Below are positions 40,715-50,117 of a stretch of 64,000 nt of DNA, piece by piece (positions within the stretch are counted from its first letter, which is position 1; each line of letters starts with the position of its first letter). Source of the stretch: an archaeon HR01 (GTDB taxonomy: Archaea > Thermoproteota > Nitrososphaeria_A > Caldarchaeales > Caldarchaeaceae); NCBI GenBank assembly GCA_002898355.1, contig BEHD01000002.1, forward strand, positions 62,001 to 126,000. Reading direction: 5' to 3'. The position numbers and the translations under genes are program-made. The notes under the pieces are model-generated. The model was not told the origin of the DNA. It searched no databases and was given only the letters and a program-made list of their open reading frames with translations.

Positions 40715-41572
40715 CTGAAGAAAATAGGTGGGAGGAATCTGGCCATAATACTGGCGCCGCCTGCCATCTTCTACCTCATATTCTTCATCCTTCCCTTCCT
40801 AAACACGGTGGCCGTCAGCTTCGGCGTCATCCTACCCAGCCAGTCCCAGATAGTGCGTGGGGAGGTTTTCACCCTATCATATTATCAGCAGGCCTTGGAC
40901 CCGCTCTTCCTAAAAATACTAGCCCGCTCTCTCCTACTTGCCCTCTCCACGACGGTAGCCTGCATTTTAATCGGGTATCCCGCAGCCTACTACATAGCCT
41001 TCAAAGGTGGCAGATACAAGAACCTCCTACTCCTCCTCTTCATCCTCCCGCTGTGGGTTACATTCCTTCTGAGGGGATACGCACTTCTCACCCTACTAGG
41101 CCCCGAGGGCGTCCTAAACTCCATCCTCCTCAACCTTGGACTCATCAGAGAACCCCTCTACATGATCTACAACGAGTTCGCAGTCTTGCAGGGAATGGTA
41201 TATGGATACCTGCCCTTCATGATACTGCCCCTCTACGCCAGCCTCGAGAAAGTGAGGAAGATCTACATAGAGGCATCCCGTGTGATGGGTGCGTCCAGCC
41301 TCAAAGCCTTCTGGAAGATAACCCTACCCCTAAGCCGGCCAGGCCTCGTGGCAGGCTCCCTCCTCACCTTCATCCCCGCTGCAGGCGAATTCATAATCCC
41401 CTCATTCCTCGGAGGACCCTCAGAGGTTTACATCGGCACCATGATATACTCAGCCTTTATCAGCGCCCGGAACTGGAACTGGGGGGCTGCGCTCTCCATG
41501 GTCTACATAGTGATGATACTGGTGGGCGTGCTCCTTTACATGAAGTATTCGAGGGAGGAGTTGAGGATTTGA
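40715..41572 (+). CDS. potB: Polyamine-type ABC permease, PotB-like
   Basis: About 285 residues. The frame opens at 40700 and has no ATG, GTG or TTG before the first membrane helix (IILAPPAIFYLIFFILPFL). The only near-start is CTG at 40715, with a strong GGTGATG ribosome site (40703-40709) five bases upstream. A start at GTG 40808 would cut off helix 1. Five or six further helices and the EAA loop (ASRVMGASSLKAFWKITLPL) follow. Confidence 0.85.
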   Translation: MKKIGGRNLAIILAPPAIFYLIFFILPFLNTVAVSFGVILPSQSQIVRGEVFTLSYYQQALDPLFLKILARSLLLALSTTVACILIGYPAAYYIAFKGGRYKNLLLLLFILPLWVTFLLRGYALLTLLGPEGVLNSILLNLGLIREPLYMIYNEFAVLQGMVYGYLPFMILPLYASLEKVRKIYIEASRVMGASSLKAFWKITLPLSRPGLVAGSLLTFIPAAGEFIIPSFLGGPSEVYIGTMIYSAFISARNWNWGAALSMVYIVMILVGVLLYMKYSREELRI

Positions 41573-42348
41573 GACGGCTAGGTGACTTAGCCCTGAAGGT
41601 CTACGTAGCCCTAGTCCTCGCAGTCCTCTACATCCCCCTCTTTGCGATGGCGGCCGCATCCTTCAACCATGGGAGGTCGCTGCTGAGATGGGAGGGCTTG
41701 TCACTGGAATGGTATTTGAGGGCCTTAACCAACGATAGAATCCTGACAGCCCTCCTGAACAGCTTCTGGGTGGCCTCGGCTGTATCTCTCCTGGCTGTGG
41801 GTCTAGCCCTCCTGGCCGCCATCTCTGTTGATAAGCTATCATCCCGCATCAGAACATCCCTCCACAACATCTTCTATCTCTCGATTATTGTTCCGGAGAT
41901 TGCCGAAGCCTTAACCCTGGCGGTTTTCTTCATCTCGGTAAACGCCCCCCTAGGCTCGGCGACGGTGGTGTTGGGGCATCTGGTATGGTTTCCCCTCGTG
42001 TATGTAGTATTGAGGGCCCGGATGGCCGGCCTCCCACCCACATACGAGGAGGCGGCTAGAGTGCTGGGGGCTTCAGGCTTCAGGACATTCTTCCACGTAA
42101 CACTACCCCTTCTGGGCCCGGGGATTGTAACAGGCGGCCTCCTCATCTTCACCTGGTCCTGGGACAGCTTCATCAAAACCCAGTTCACCAGGGGTCCTGG
42201 TTTCGAGACCCTTCCCGTCTATATATGGAACGCAGTGGGCGGACGTGGGCGTGGTCTCTCTCCGGAGGTCAACGCGGTAGCAACCCTATCCATCATCGTC
42301 TCAATAGTTCTGGCAGTACTCTACTCAAGGTATAGGAGCAGGCTATGA
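41569..42348 (+). CDS. potC: Polyamine-type ABC permease, PotC-like
   Basis: 259 residues from a TTG at 41569 that overlaps the PotB stop (TTGA). Six helices; EAA loop AARVLGASGFRTFFHVTLPL. An open frame runs on upstream to 41053 in the same phase but lies in the PotB gene and is not used. It converges with the binding-protein gene, overlapping its end by six bases. Confidence 0.88.
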   Translation: MRRLGDLALKVYVALVLAVLYIPLFAMAAASFNHGRSLLRWEGLSLEWYLRALTNDRILTALLNSFWVASAVSLLAVGLALLAAISVDKLSSRIRTSLHNIFYLSIIVPEIAEALTLAVFFISVNAPLGSATVVLGHLVWFPLVYVVLRARMAGLPPTYEEAARVLGASGFRTFFHVTLPLLGPGIVTGGLLIFTWSWDSFIKTQFTRGPGFETLPVYIWNAVGGRGRGLSPEVNAVATLSIIVSIVLAVLYSRYRSRL

Positions 42349-43536
42349 GGCCAGAATCTCAAGCCACGCCCTAGTCAGCATCTCCTTCTGCTCCGGGGTT
42401 CTGTTAAGCCACATCTCATGTCTATCTATAACTTCAGGGGGAGGATAGATGCTTTCATCATTTTTAACGTCTTCAGGTAGCATCTCGTAGGCGAGGCTGT
42501 TGGGGGTGGCCAAGCTGTTGAAGAGAACGTGTGCGACCTGGACGGCTGGCTCAAGCATGTAGTTTATGAAGGCGTAGGCCGCCTCCACGTTCTGAGCCGA
42601 TTTGGGAATCACTAGCGAGTCCTCCCATATCTCAGCCCCCTCCCGGGCCGCAACATACTCCACATTATTGGTGGAGTCCTGCCAAGTCCATGACTCGCTC
42701 ACCCAGAACCTGTCCTCGGCAAGTCCTGGGATGTACTCGGATGGCCCTGCATAGGTGGCCAGATAGGGCTTCTGCTGAATCATCACCTCCTTGGCCTCTT
42801 CGACGTTTTCAGGTGTTATGTCGTTGATTGATTTTCCGAGGATTGTCTTGATAACCACGGGGATGGTTTCGACGCCTCCCGGTATCATGGTGGCCCGTCT
42901 AACTCCGTCTCTGGGGCTGTATTTGGGTAGGAAGTGGTCGAAGTCGAAGAGGGAGTCTCTGAAGCCTGTAGGCCAGTCCTCCTCCGCAATCCTATCGGTT
43001 CTGAAGGAGATTCCGGTGGTCCCCATCTCCACAGGTACGGAGAACCTGCGTTGTGGGTCGAAGGGTGGTGAGAGGATGTTTTTGATGAATCCTGTGAAGG
43101 CATATCTTTTGAAGTTGGGTATGCGGTCCAGGTCTAGCTCCAGAAGATATTTCTCATGCTCCTCCCGAGTTAGGCCACCCATCGTGACCGAGGTCACGTC
43201 ATAGGGCATCTGCCCCGTGAGAAGTTTGGCGAAGACCTCATCGCTGGACTCGAAGGTGTCGAAGATGACCCTTATCCCAGTCTTCTCCTCGAAGAAGGTT
43301 ATCAGCTGTTCCGGAATCGTCTCAGACCAGAAATATATCCTCACCTCCCTGTCCCTTATCTCATACTGGGCCAGCTTCTCCCTCAGATCCCTGATCTCCG
43401 CCTCCAGACCGGCCACAACATCCCTGGACACTCCTCCCGTGGAAGACCCTAGGACGTAGCCTCCTGCAACCCCTGCAATCGCTCCTGCGACCGCTGCGCC
43501 CACCGTTTTGAAGAAGGACCTGCGACCTCCCGCCAT
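42343..43536 (-). CDS. potD: Tat-type extracellular solute-binding protein, PotD-like
   Basis: 397 residues. The N-terminus GGRRSFFKTVGAAVAGAIAG is a twin-arginine signal, then a long charged linker. The mature protein has a periplasmic binding fold (REVRIYFWSETIPEQLITFF, GIRVIFDTF, LDRIPNFKRY) typical of spermidine/putrescine or iron-type binders. It captures substrate for PotABC, although it lies on the opposite strand, converging with potC. Confidence 0.83.
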   Translation of the reverse strand: MAGGRRSFFKTVGAAVAGAIAGVAGGYVLGSSTGGVSRDVVAGLEAEIRDLREKLAQYEIRDREVRIYFWSETIPEQLITFFEEKTGIRVIFDTFESSDEVFAKLLTGQMPYDVTSVTMGGLTREEHEKYLLELDLDRIPNFKRYAFTGFIKNILSPPFDPQRRFSVPVEMGTTGISFRTDRIAEEDWPTGFRDSLFDFDHFLPKYSPRDGVRRATMIPGGVETIPVVIKTILGKSINDITPENVEEAKEVMIQQKPYLATYAGPSEYIPGLAEDRFWVSESWTWQDSTNNVEYVAAREGAEIWEDSLVIPKSAQNVEAAYAFINYMLEPAVQVAHVLFNSLATPNSLAYEMLPEDVKNDESIYPPPEVIDRHEMWLNRTPEQKEMLTRAWLEILAS

Positions 43537-43688
43537 ACGAATATCCTAAAATAGTGAGTCCAATGTCAAATAAATCTTTTCCTGGAAGAGATACGATTAA
43601 ATACTTAAAAAAACACGCAATTTAAATATTCTACGTATTAAGTTGTTTTCTGACATTTATATCCAGAAAAAGATATTTTCCACCAAAA

Positions 43689-43698
43689 AGTTATATCC
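43689..43698 (+). promoter_or_regulatory. TATA box of aminotransferase operon
   Basis: AGTTATATCC, about 26 bases before the ATG at 43720, in an A+T-rich 180-base region that also holds the divergent PotD promoter. Confidence 0.55.
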
Positions 43699-43719
43699 AC
43701 CGCCCCCCACATCTAAGAC

Positions 43720-45057
43720 ATGGCCGTGGAGACTCAAATCAATAACACCTTAATGAGGCATGGGAAGAGTCTGGAATATCTCGCCAGTGCTAGAAATCTG
43801 ATCCCGTCAGGTGTCTCATCCCTTATGCGGGTGATGACACCTTATCCTATCGTAGCCTCCCATGCCAGCGGCTCGAGGCTCTGGGACATAGATGGCAACT
43901 GCTACATCGACTATCTCCTCGGGTTTGGAGCCCTCATCAACGGCCACAGCCATCCCAAGATAGTTGAAGCCGTCGTGCGGCAGGCCGAGAAACTCCTTCT
44001 GGCGGGGACGCCCTTGGAGCTGGAGTATGAGGTGGCCAAGAAGATAGCGAAGATGGTCCCCAACGCCGAGAGAGTTTTGTTCACCACCTCGGGCACCGAG
44101 GCCACCATGGAGGCGATAAGGATAGCGAGGGCTGTAACCGGAAAAACCAAGATATTGAAATTTGAGGGGGCGTACCATGGACACCATGACTACGTCCTCT
44201 GGAATGTCGACTCCTACAGCCCGGGCCTGGAGATTAACCCATACCACCTACCCGGCTATCCGGGAATCCCCTCGGTGGTGAGCAGAACAGTCCTTATAGC
44301 TCCGTGGAACCAGCCCGACATCGTCAGGAGAATTGTGAGGCGTAACCGCAGCTCTTTGGCAGCCATAATTGCGGAACCCATCATGGCCAACTGCGGCGTC
44401 ATAATGCCCAAGGAGGGCTTCTTAAAGGAGCTGAGGGAGATAGCCGACGAATACGAGGCCCTCCTCATCTTCGACGAGGTCTTGACAGGCTTTAGGATAG
44501 CCCCCGGAGGTGCCCAGGAGTATTTCGGCGTCAAACCCCACCTCGCCACCTTCGGAAAGGCTTTGGGAGGCGGTGTACCCATAGCAGCCATAACCGGGGA
44601 CGCAGAAATCCTCGACAACGTGGCGCCTGGGAGGATTGGGTTCGGTGGGACCTACAACGCCCACCCGCTAGCTCTGGCAGGCGCCGCCGCAAACCTAGAC
44701 CTCCTCATGAGGAATGAGTATGAGGCATTCAGGAAGTTATACGAGGTGGGGGAGAGGCTGATAAGAGGCCTCCGGGATGTTATAGAGGATTCGAGGGTAT
44801 CGGCGATCATACAGGGCTTAGGCCCTATGTTCCAGGTTTTCTTCACAGAGCTCCCCGAGATAACTAACAGCCGTCAGACCGTGGAGGGTGTGGATAAACA
44901 AGCCTTCACCCGTTGGCAGAACAACCTGTTGAGAAACGGCGTCCTAATCCACTCCTCATGGTTTGAGAGAATAACCATATCAACCCAGCACACACTGGAA
45001 GATGTGGACAAGACGGTTGAGGCAGCCCAGATATCCTTCAAGGCCTTGGGAAGTTAG
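43720..45057 (+). CDS. Class III (glutamate-1-semialdehyde aminomutase-like) aminotransferase
   Basis: 445 residues, PLP enzyme. Segments SRLWDIDGNCYIDYLLGFGA, TTSGTEATMEAIRIARAVTG, YHGHHD, LLIFDEVLTGFRIAPGG and the PLP Lys280 in TFGKALGGGVP are those of HemL-like class III aminotransferases. The context (amine importer, dehydrogenases) argues for catabolic amine or amino-acid transamination rather than tetrapyrrole synthesis. First gene of an operon with the second saccharopine-dehydrogenase-like enzyme. Confidence 0.88.
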   Translation: MAVETQINNTLMRHGKSLEYLASARNLIPSGVSSLMRVMTPYPIVASHASGSRLWDIDGNCYIDYLLGFGALINGHSHPKIVEAVVRQAEKLLLAGTPLELEYEVAKKIAKMVPNAERVLFTTSGTEATMEAIRIARAVTGKTKILKFEGAYHGHHDYVLWNVDSYSPGLEINPYHLPGYPGIPSVVSRTVLIAPWNQPDIVRRIVRRNRSSLAAIIAEPIMANCGVIMPKEGFLKELREIADEYEALLIFDEVLTGFRIAPGGAQEYFGVKPHLATFGKALGGGVPIAAITGDAEILDNVAPGRIGFGGTYNAHPLALAGAAANLDLLMRNEYEAFRKLYEVGERLIRGLRDVIEDSRVSAIIQGLGPMFQVFFTELPEITNSRQTVEGVDKQAFTRWQNNLLRNGVLIHSSWFERITISTQHTLEDVDKTVEAAQISFKALGS

Positions 45058-45063
45058 GATGGT

Positions 45064-46233
45064 ATGAGGCTGGCGGTTTTAGGAGGGGCAGGCCTGACAG
45101 GACAGTGTATAGTGAGGATACTGTCGGCCTCCAGAGATGTCGAGGAGGTTGTGGTATGTGACATCAGCAGGGAAAAGCTGGAAAAACTCTCTGAACAACT
45201 CGACAGCGGGAAGATAGAAACATTCCAGGTTGATGTAAGGGATGTGGAGAAGACAGCAAAGGCGGTAGCCGGCGTTGATGTTGTCGTAAACGCTGTCCAG
45301 TACTACTTCAACTTGGAGGTGATGAAGGCTGCCTTGAAGGCTGGAGCCCACTACCTAGACCTTGGAGGCCTATACCACATGACCCTACGGCAGCTGGAGT
45401 TCAGCCAGCAGTTTAGAGACGCCGGATTAGCAGCCATCATCGGGTTGGGAGCCCAGCCAGGCATATCCAACATTATGGCAAGGCTCGCATGCGAGAACCT
45501 CGATAAGGTAACATCAATCACAATACGTGATGGGTATAGAGATCTTTCAGCCTCATCAGGGTTTAGGGTTACATGGTCTCTACAGACGCTGATGGATGAG
45601 ATGGTGATGGATGCCATCATCTACGAAGACGGTGAGCTAAGGGCAGTACCGGCTCTGAGCCGGTGGGAGGAGGTATCCTTCCCCGAGCCTGTGGGGCCGA
45701 TGAGGACCTATGTGACCATCCACTCCGAGGTGGCCACCCTCCCCACTTCTTTCAGAGATAAGGGGTTGAGGAGATGTGACTGGATGGAGGGGGGAGAGGA
45801 CCTTCTAAAGCTCAAGTTTCTGGCAGACCTAGGGTTCGGCCTCACCGAGATTGAGGCGGCCGGCTCCAAGCTCAGGCCTAGAGCCTTCTTGGCGGACCTG
45901 CTGGAGTCTAGGGGGTTGGTGGGCTATAGCTCCGGTGAGACGCCCAACGACTGGGAGGTGACGAGGGTTGTGGTGGAGGGTGAGCGTCTTGGGGCAAGGA
46001 GTGTGTGGGTCCTGGATGCGGTGATTCCGCCGAAGCCTGAGTGGGGGATGAGCTGCTCCCAATACGGTGTAGGTGTCCCAGCAGCCCTCGGAGCATTGAT
46101 GCTTGCCGGCGGGGAGATAGAGGGTAGTGGTGTCCTACCGCCAGAGAGATGCGTCGACCCACAAAAATTTATAGAAAGGCTGGGGAAGTATGGGGTGAAG
46201 GTGAGGCTGAATAGGAGCGAGGACCTTAACTAG
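45064..46233 (+). CDS. Saccharopine-dehydrogenase-like oxidoreductase
   Basis: 389 residues. NAD(P) loop LGGAGLTGQCIVRILSA, then VDVVVNAVQYYFNLEVMKAA and IGLGAQPGISNIMARLA, similar in layout to the enzyme at 36058. AGGATGGT precedes the ATG and only six bases separate it from the aminotransferase stop, so the two are cotranscribed. Probably acts on the same metabolite. Its stop overlaps by four bases the end of the convergent aminotransferase gene. Confidence 0.85.
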   Translation: MRLAVLGGAGLTGQCIVRILSASRDVEEVVVCDISREKLEKLSEQLDSGKIETFQVDVRDVEKTAKAVAGVDVVVNAVQYYFNLEVMKAALKAGAHYLDLGGLYHMTLRQLEFSQQFRDAGLAAIIGLGAQPGISNIMARLACENLDKVTSITIRDGYRDLSASSGFRVTWSLQTLMDEMVMDAIIYEDGELRAVPALSRWEEVSFPEPVGPMRTYVTIHSEVATLPTSFRDKGLRRCDWMEGGEDLLKLKFLADLGFGLTEIEAAGSKLRPRAFLADLLESRGLVGYSSGETPNDWEVTRVVVEGERLGARSVWVLDAVIPPKPEWGMSCSQYGVGVPAALGALMLAGGEIEGSGVLPPERCVDPQKFIERLGKYGVKVRLNRSEDLN

Positions 46234-47642
46234 AGAACCTCCTCCACGGATATCTTGGGCGTGCCCCTCCTGATTTCGGGGACAGCCTTCTTCATGGCCT
46301 CCAAGGCATCTTCGATATCTTGTTCGCTATGCTGTGTCGAGATTGTCCACTGCTCGTCATACCCCAGCGCCTGCGGAATAACGCCGTGATTCACCATGGC
46401 TACAACCCATGAATACCACCTCCCGAAATCGTTCAACCTTACAAAGTCCCGCCAATTCCTTACCCTCTTATCGGTGAAGTAGACCGTCCCACTGTTGGCG
46501 AAGGTGGCTATGTTGAACTTGATACCCGCATCCGACAAGATGTCAGAGTATCCCGACGCCAGCTTATCGCTGAGGTCTTGACATCTTCTCAGGGCTTCCT
46601 CGGTGAGGATTTCCCTCAATGTGATATATGCGGCCGATACCGAGAGTATGTTGGAGTTGAAGGTTCCCCCATGGGCTGTCTTCTTCGGGCCTATCGTCTC
46701 CATTATCTCCCTTCCTGCGAGAACGGCTGATAAGGGATAGCCGCCGGCTATAGCCTTGGCCACCACGATTATATCCGCCCTAACGCCGCACCAGTCCTGC
46801 ACACCTCTAAACATCTTCCCACCCGTCTTCACCTCGTCAAAGATTAGGAGGGAGTTGTACTCGTCGGCCAGCTCCCTCAACCCCTTGATAAACTCGATAT
46901 CGGGCACGACAACACCCATATTCATGGCCACAGGCTCCAGGATGATGCCTCCCACCTCGTTGCCATATTCCCGCATCAGCTTCTCCACACCATCCAAGTC
47001 GTTGTAGGACGCAACCAGGGTGTATTCTTTCAGAGACTCTGGATATCCCCATGAGGCTGGGACAGGCAGTGGCGAGGATTGGTGGCCGGCCCTATAGATG
47101 TCGGGCTTGACGCTAACCATAACCATCTCATGGGAGCCGTGAAAACATCCTTCAAACTTGAGGATTTTAGGCCTGCCCGTGAAAGCCCTGGCCAGCCTAA
47201 CTGCCAGCAGGGTCCCCTCCAGTCCCGTGGTGGAGAACCTTACCATGTCATAGCCATAACGTGACGTGATAAGTTTAGCCAGCAGGACAGACCTCTCAGT
47301 CTCGAAACCGTAGATGGTGCCTTCCTCTATAACGTTTCTCAGCTCCTCCACAAGTCTCGGATGGGCGTGGCCTACACCCAAAGCCCCAAAGGCCATGTTA
47401 AAGTCGATATACTCGTTGCCGTCAGCATCCCATATCCTAGAGCCCCTACCCCTCCTCATGAAGAGGGGGTATGGGTCGAAGATTCTCCAGTTGCTGTGGA
47501 CACCATAGGGTGTATATCTCAAGGCCTCATGATACAGCATCCTCGAGCTCTTTGTCTTCTCCGAAAACTGGCTGGCTGAAGGGGCTTCGGGATACATACG
47601 GCACTGAAGGGCCTTATCACGCATATAAGCGTTTATCGGCAT
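46230..47642 (-). CDS. Class III (HemL-like) aminotransferase, second copy
   Basis: 470 residues, the second PLP enzyme of this class: SRIWDADGNEYIDFNMAFGA, STTGLEGTLLAVRLARAFTG, FHGSHE, LLIFDEVKTGGKMFRG and the PLP-lysine segment VVAKAIAGGYPL. It differs clearly from the enzyme at 43720, so they are paralogues rather than a recent duplication. It has an extra N-terminal segment of about 40 residues. Likely downstream partner of the aldehyde dehydrogenase on the same strand (83 bases away). Confidence 0.87.
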   Translation of the reverse strand: MPINAYMRDKALQCRMYPEAPSASQFSEKTKSSRMLYHEALRYTPYGVHSNWRIFDPYPLFMRRGRGSRIWDADGNEYIDFNMAFGALGVGHAHPRLVEELRNVIEEGTIYGFETERSVLLAKLITSRYGYDMVRFSTTGLEGTLLAVRLARAFTGRPKILKFEGCFHGSHEMVMVSVKPDIYRAGHQSSPLPVPASWGYPESLKEYTLVASYNDLDGVEKLMREYGNEVGGIILEPVAMNMGVVVPDIEFIKGLRELADEYNSLLIFDEVKTGGKMFRGVQDWCGVRADIIVVAKAIAGGYPLSAVLAGREIMETIGPKKTAHGGTFNSNILSVSAAYITLREILTEEALRRCQDLSDKLASGYSDILSDAGIKFNIATFANSGTVYFTDKRVRNWRDFVRLNDFGRWYSWVVAMVNHGVIPQALGYDEQWTISTQHSEQDIEDALEAMKKAVPEIRRGTPKISVEEVL

Positions 47643-47724
47643 CCCTGCAATGTTTTAAGGGCTGATGGCAAGATATAGGCTCTGGACGATGTACTATGGC
47701 TTGTTGTTGAGACGGCTGCGGCTC

Positions 47725-49332
47725 TTATCCTTCCACCACGTTGGTCTGGGACTGCTCTCTGAGGAAGGTGAGAAGGTAGTGGGGTCCTCCGATACCTTTC
47801 CCTGTTGCGCCGCTGGCCTTCCATCCGACGAATGTCTGGGCGCCCGGCCATGCACCGGTCGTGGCTCCCCCTCTCCTGTTGGCGTATGCTACACCGAACT
47901 CGATTTTGTTGAAGAAAAACTCCACCTCCCTAGGGTCTTCCGAGAATATCCCCGCTGTGAGGCCGTATTCCGTGTTGTTCGCCTCCCTCAAGGCCTCTTC
48001 AAGGGTCTCAAATTCGCTGACGAGGAGTATGGGTAGGAAGAGCTCCTGCTTGAATAGGATGTGGTCTCGGGGTAGCTTGTCTATTATGGTGGGCTGGACA
48101 TAATATCCCTTCTCCCATTCACCGCCGGACAATACTTCCCCGCCGTAGAGTATCTCTCCTCCATCCCTTTTAGCCATCTCCACATAGCGTCTAAAATTCT
48201 CCACGGCCCTCCTGTTTATCACAGGACCCATAAAGACCTCCCTTCTCCTGGGGTCTCCGACCTTCAGGGCGCTGGCCTCTCTAACCAGCTCCTCTAGAAA
48301 CCGGCTCTTTATCCCTTTCTGAAGGTATAGCCTCGACGTCGCAGAGCATTTCTGCCCGCAGTATCCAAAGGCAGCCCTCACCACACCCTGCACACCTTTC
48401 CTGATGTCGGCTTTATCAGTGACTATTGTTGGGTTCTTACTCCCCATCTCCAGCACGATGGGCTTGGGGTATGGCTGGGAAGATGTGAATCTGCGGTAGA
48501 GCCTCATCCCCACATCCTTCGAACCTGTGAAAGCTATCCCTGCCACGTCGGGGTTTGAGGTTATCTCCCCTTCGAAGGCTTCACCTGGCCCTGTAACGTA
48601 GTTGATGGCTCCCGCAGGGACTCCCGCATCTCTGAAGACTTGGTAAAGTAGGAGGCCTGAGAGGGGTGTCTCGCTGGTGGGTTTGAAGACCACAGTGTTA
48701 CCTGTTATCAACGCGCCTAGGATCATCCCGTTGGCCAGCATGAAGGGGAAGTTGAAGGGGGAGATGACGACCCAGACGCCGTATGGTCTAGCCACCATCT
48801 TACACCGCTCTCCAGGGCCTCCAGGCCCCATATCCCTGACATATCCCCTATTCTCCTCCATTATGCCTGCATAGTATCTTAGGGCGTCAATCGCCTCCCA
48901 GCACTCGGCAAGAGCCTCGGTCCTGTTTTTACCAGCCTCATATGTGATGACGGCCGCTATCTCGAACTTCCTCTCATCTATGAGTTGGGCCGCCTTCCTC
49001 ATGATATTCACCCTCTCCCGCCAGTCTAGGCCAGACCATTCGGCGAACCTAGCCTTGGCCTCCTCTATGGCCTGCGACATGTGTACGGCGTTACCCTTCT
49101 GGAAATACCCAACAACGATAGACGAGTCTATGGGGCTTCTCTCCTCGAACTCCCCATCGCCTGAGAAGACCTCCCTCCCACCAATATACATGGGATAGTG
49201 TCTCCCAAAATATCGGTCAGCCACATCTTTTAGAGCTCTCTCGTAGGCTGGATGGATGCTCTCATCGGCGAATAGGGAGACGTAGGTTATTTTCCCAGTT
49301 CCCGAGGACATCGGAAAACCCATGCCCATCAT
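47725..49332 (-). CDS. Delta-1-pyrroline-5-carboxylate-dehydrogenase-like aldehyde dehydrogenase
   Basis: 535 residues. Catalytic Cys in AFGYCGQKCSATSRLYL, Glu in VLEMGSKNP, NAD site VVISPFNFPF and FTGSKDVG. The QKCSA-S-R context is typical of P5C dehydrogenase (proline/arginine/ornithine breakdown), which oxidises glutamate semialdehyde. In this cluster it could oxidise the semialdehyde made by an aminotransferase. It is the first gene of the unit with the aminotransferase. The exact Met among the first eight residues is unclear. Confidence 0.88.
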   Translation of the reverse strand: MMGMGFPMSSGTGKITYVSLFADESIHPAYERALKDVADRYFGRHYPMYIGGREVFSGDGEFEERSPIDSSIVVGYFQKGNAVHMSQAIEEAKARFAEWSGLDWRERVNIMRKAAQLIDERKFEIAAVITYEAGKNRTEALAECWEAIDALRYYAGIMEENRGYVRDMGPGGPGERCKMVARPYGVWVVISPFNFPFMLANGMILGALITGNTVVFKPTSETPLSGLLLYQVFRDAGVPAGAINYVTGPGEAFEGEITSNPDVAGIAFTGSKDVGMRLYRRFTSSQPYPKPIVLEMGSKNPTIVTDKADIRKGVQGVVRAAFGYCGQKCSATSRLYLQKGIKSRFLEELVREASALKVGDPRRREVFMGPVINRRAVENFRRYVEMAKRDGGEILYGGEVLSGGEWEKGYYVQPTIIDKLPRDHILFKQELFLPILLVSEFETLEEALREANNTEYGLTAGIFSEDPREVEFFFNKIEFGVAYANRRGGATTGAWPGAQTFVGWKASGATGKGIGGPHYLLTFLREQSQTNVVEG

Positions 49333-49532
49333 CTAATTTAAGCCTTCCCACATCCCGATTCTTTTATGGTGTGGAGGGTTATGGGGTGTAGAGAGGCTTG
49401 GAATCCTCTATTATGCGGGGCTCTACTCTCTTGAGGGAGATGTAGTATGGGGAGAGGCTTAGCAGGGCTTGATGGGTTGTCCCGGAGTAAAATCTGAGAT
49501 TGGAGACACCGGCTCTCTCAGCCTTCTATCTA

Positions 49533-50048
49533 TCACCTCTTCATAAGAAGGGTTTCTGTGGCTTTCAAGATGATGAGCACCGAGTCTCCAGGGGAAATTT
49601 TAAGACGTTTTAGGCTATCAGTCGTTATAACGGACTTCACTTCCTGGCGGTCGTCCAGGTCGACGCTAACCATGCTTATCACGTCTCCTTCAGTCACATC
49701 CTTCACACGGCCTGTGAGTATGTTTCTAGCGCTGAGTCTAAGTTCTATGAAGGATTTGACGAATCCTGGCCTGCGGATTGATTGGGCGGAGTAGTATGCT
49801 TCGAGGAGCTTGCGTCCCAGCTCCGTGAGATGCGTCATACCTTTGTATCTTCCTCCCCGGAAGGATTGGACGGGTTTGCCGCCTGCCCTCCTCTCAATAT
49901 CCTTCAACCAGTTTAGGGCTGTTCTGTAGCTGATACCCATCTGGAGAGAGGCTGAGGATATGCTGGATGTTCTGCTTATAGACTCGAGAAGCTCAAACCT
50001 ATCCTGTTCGAGGCTGAGGATCTTCCCCTCTAAGTTGATGACCACCAT
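49533..50048 (-). CDS. modE: ModE-like molybdate-responsive regulator
   Basis: 171 residues. N-terminal winged helix (ELLESISRTSSISSASLQMG, SYRTALNWLKDIERRAGGK) followed by a single MOP/TOBE-type molybdate-binding domain (SARNILTGRVKDVTEGDVIS, KSVITTDSLKRLKISPGDSV). Such proteins repress molybdate transport when molybdate is bound. It diverges from the transporter with a 69-base gap holding a tandem repeat; GGTG precedes the ATG. Confidence 0.85.
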   Translation of the reverse strand: MVVINLEGKILSLEQDRFELLESISRTSSISSASLQMGISYRTALNWLKDIERRAGGKPVQSFRGGRYKGMTHLTELGRKLLEAYYSAQSIRRPGFVKSFIELRLSARNILTGRVKDVTEGDVISMVSVDLDDRQEVKSVITTDSLKRLKISPGDSVLIILKATETLLMKR

Positions 50049-50050
50049 GG

Positions 50051-50070
50051 CCGATATGCACCGATATGAA
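50051..50070. promoter_or_regulatory. Tandem direct repeat, probable ModE operator
   Basis: CCGATATGCA and CCGATATGAA lie directly one after the other, in phase with one helical turn (10 bases). They sit between the regulator start and the TATA element (50084-50092) of the transporter operon, an ideal place for autoregulation. Confidence 0.5.
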
Positions 50071-50117
50071 TCACTAGGTCAAGCTATATAAGGATGAGGA
50101 GTTTTTCCGGAGTTGTG

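Noticed and set aside
41053-41568. Open frame continuing upstream of PotC
   Set aside because: Proline/arginine-rich shadow of the PotB gene in another phase; the membrane protein starts at TTG 41569.
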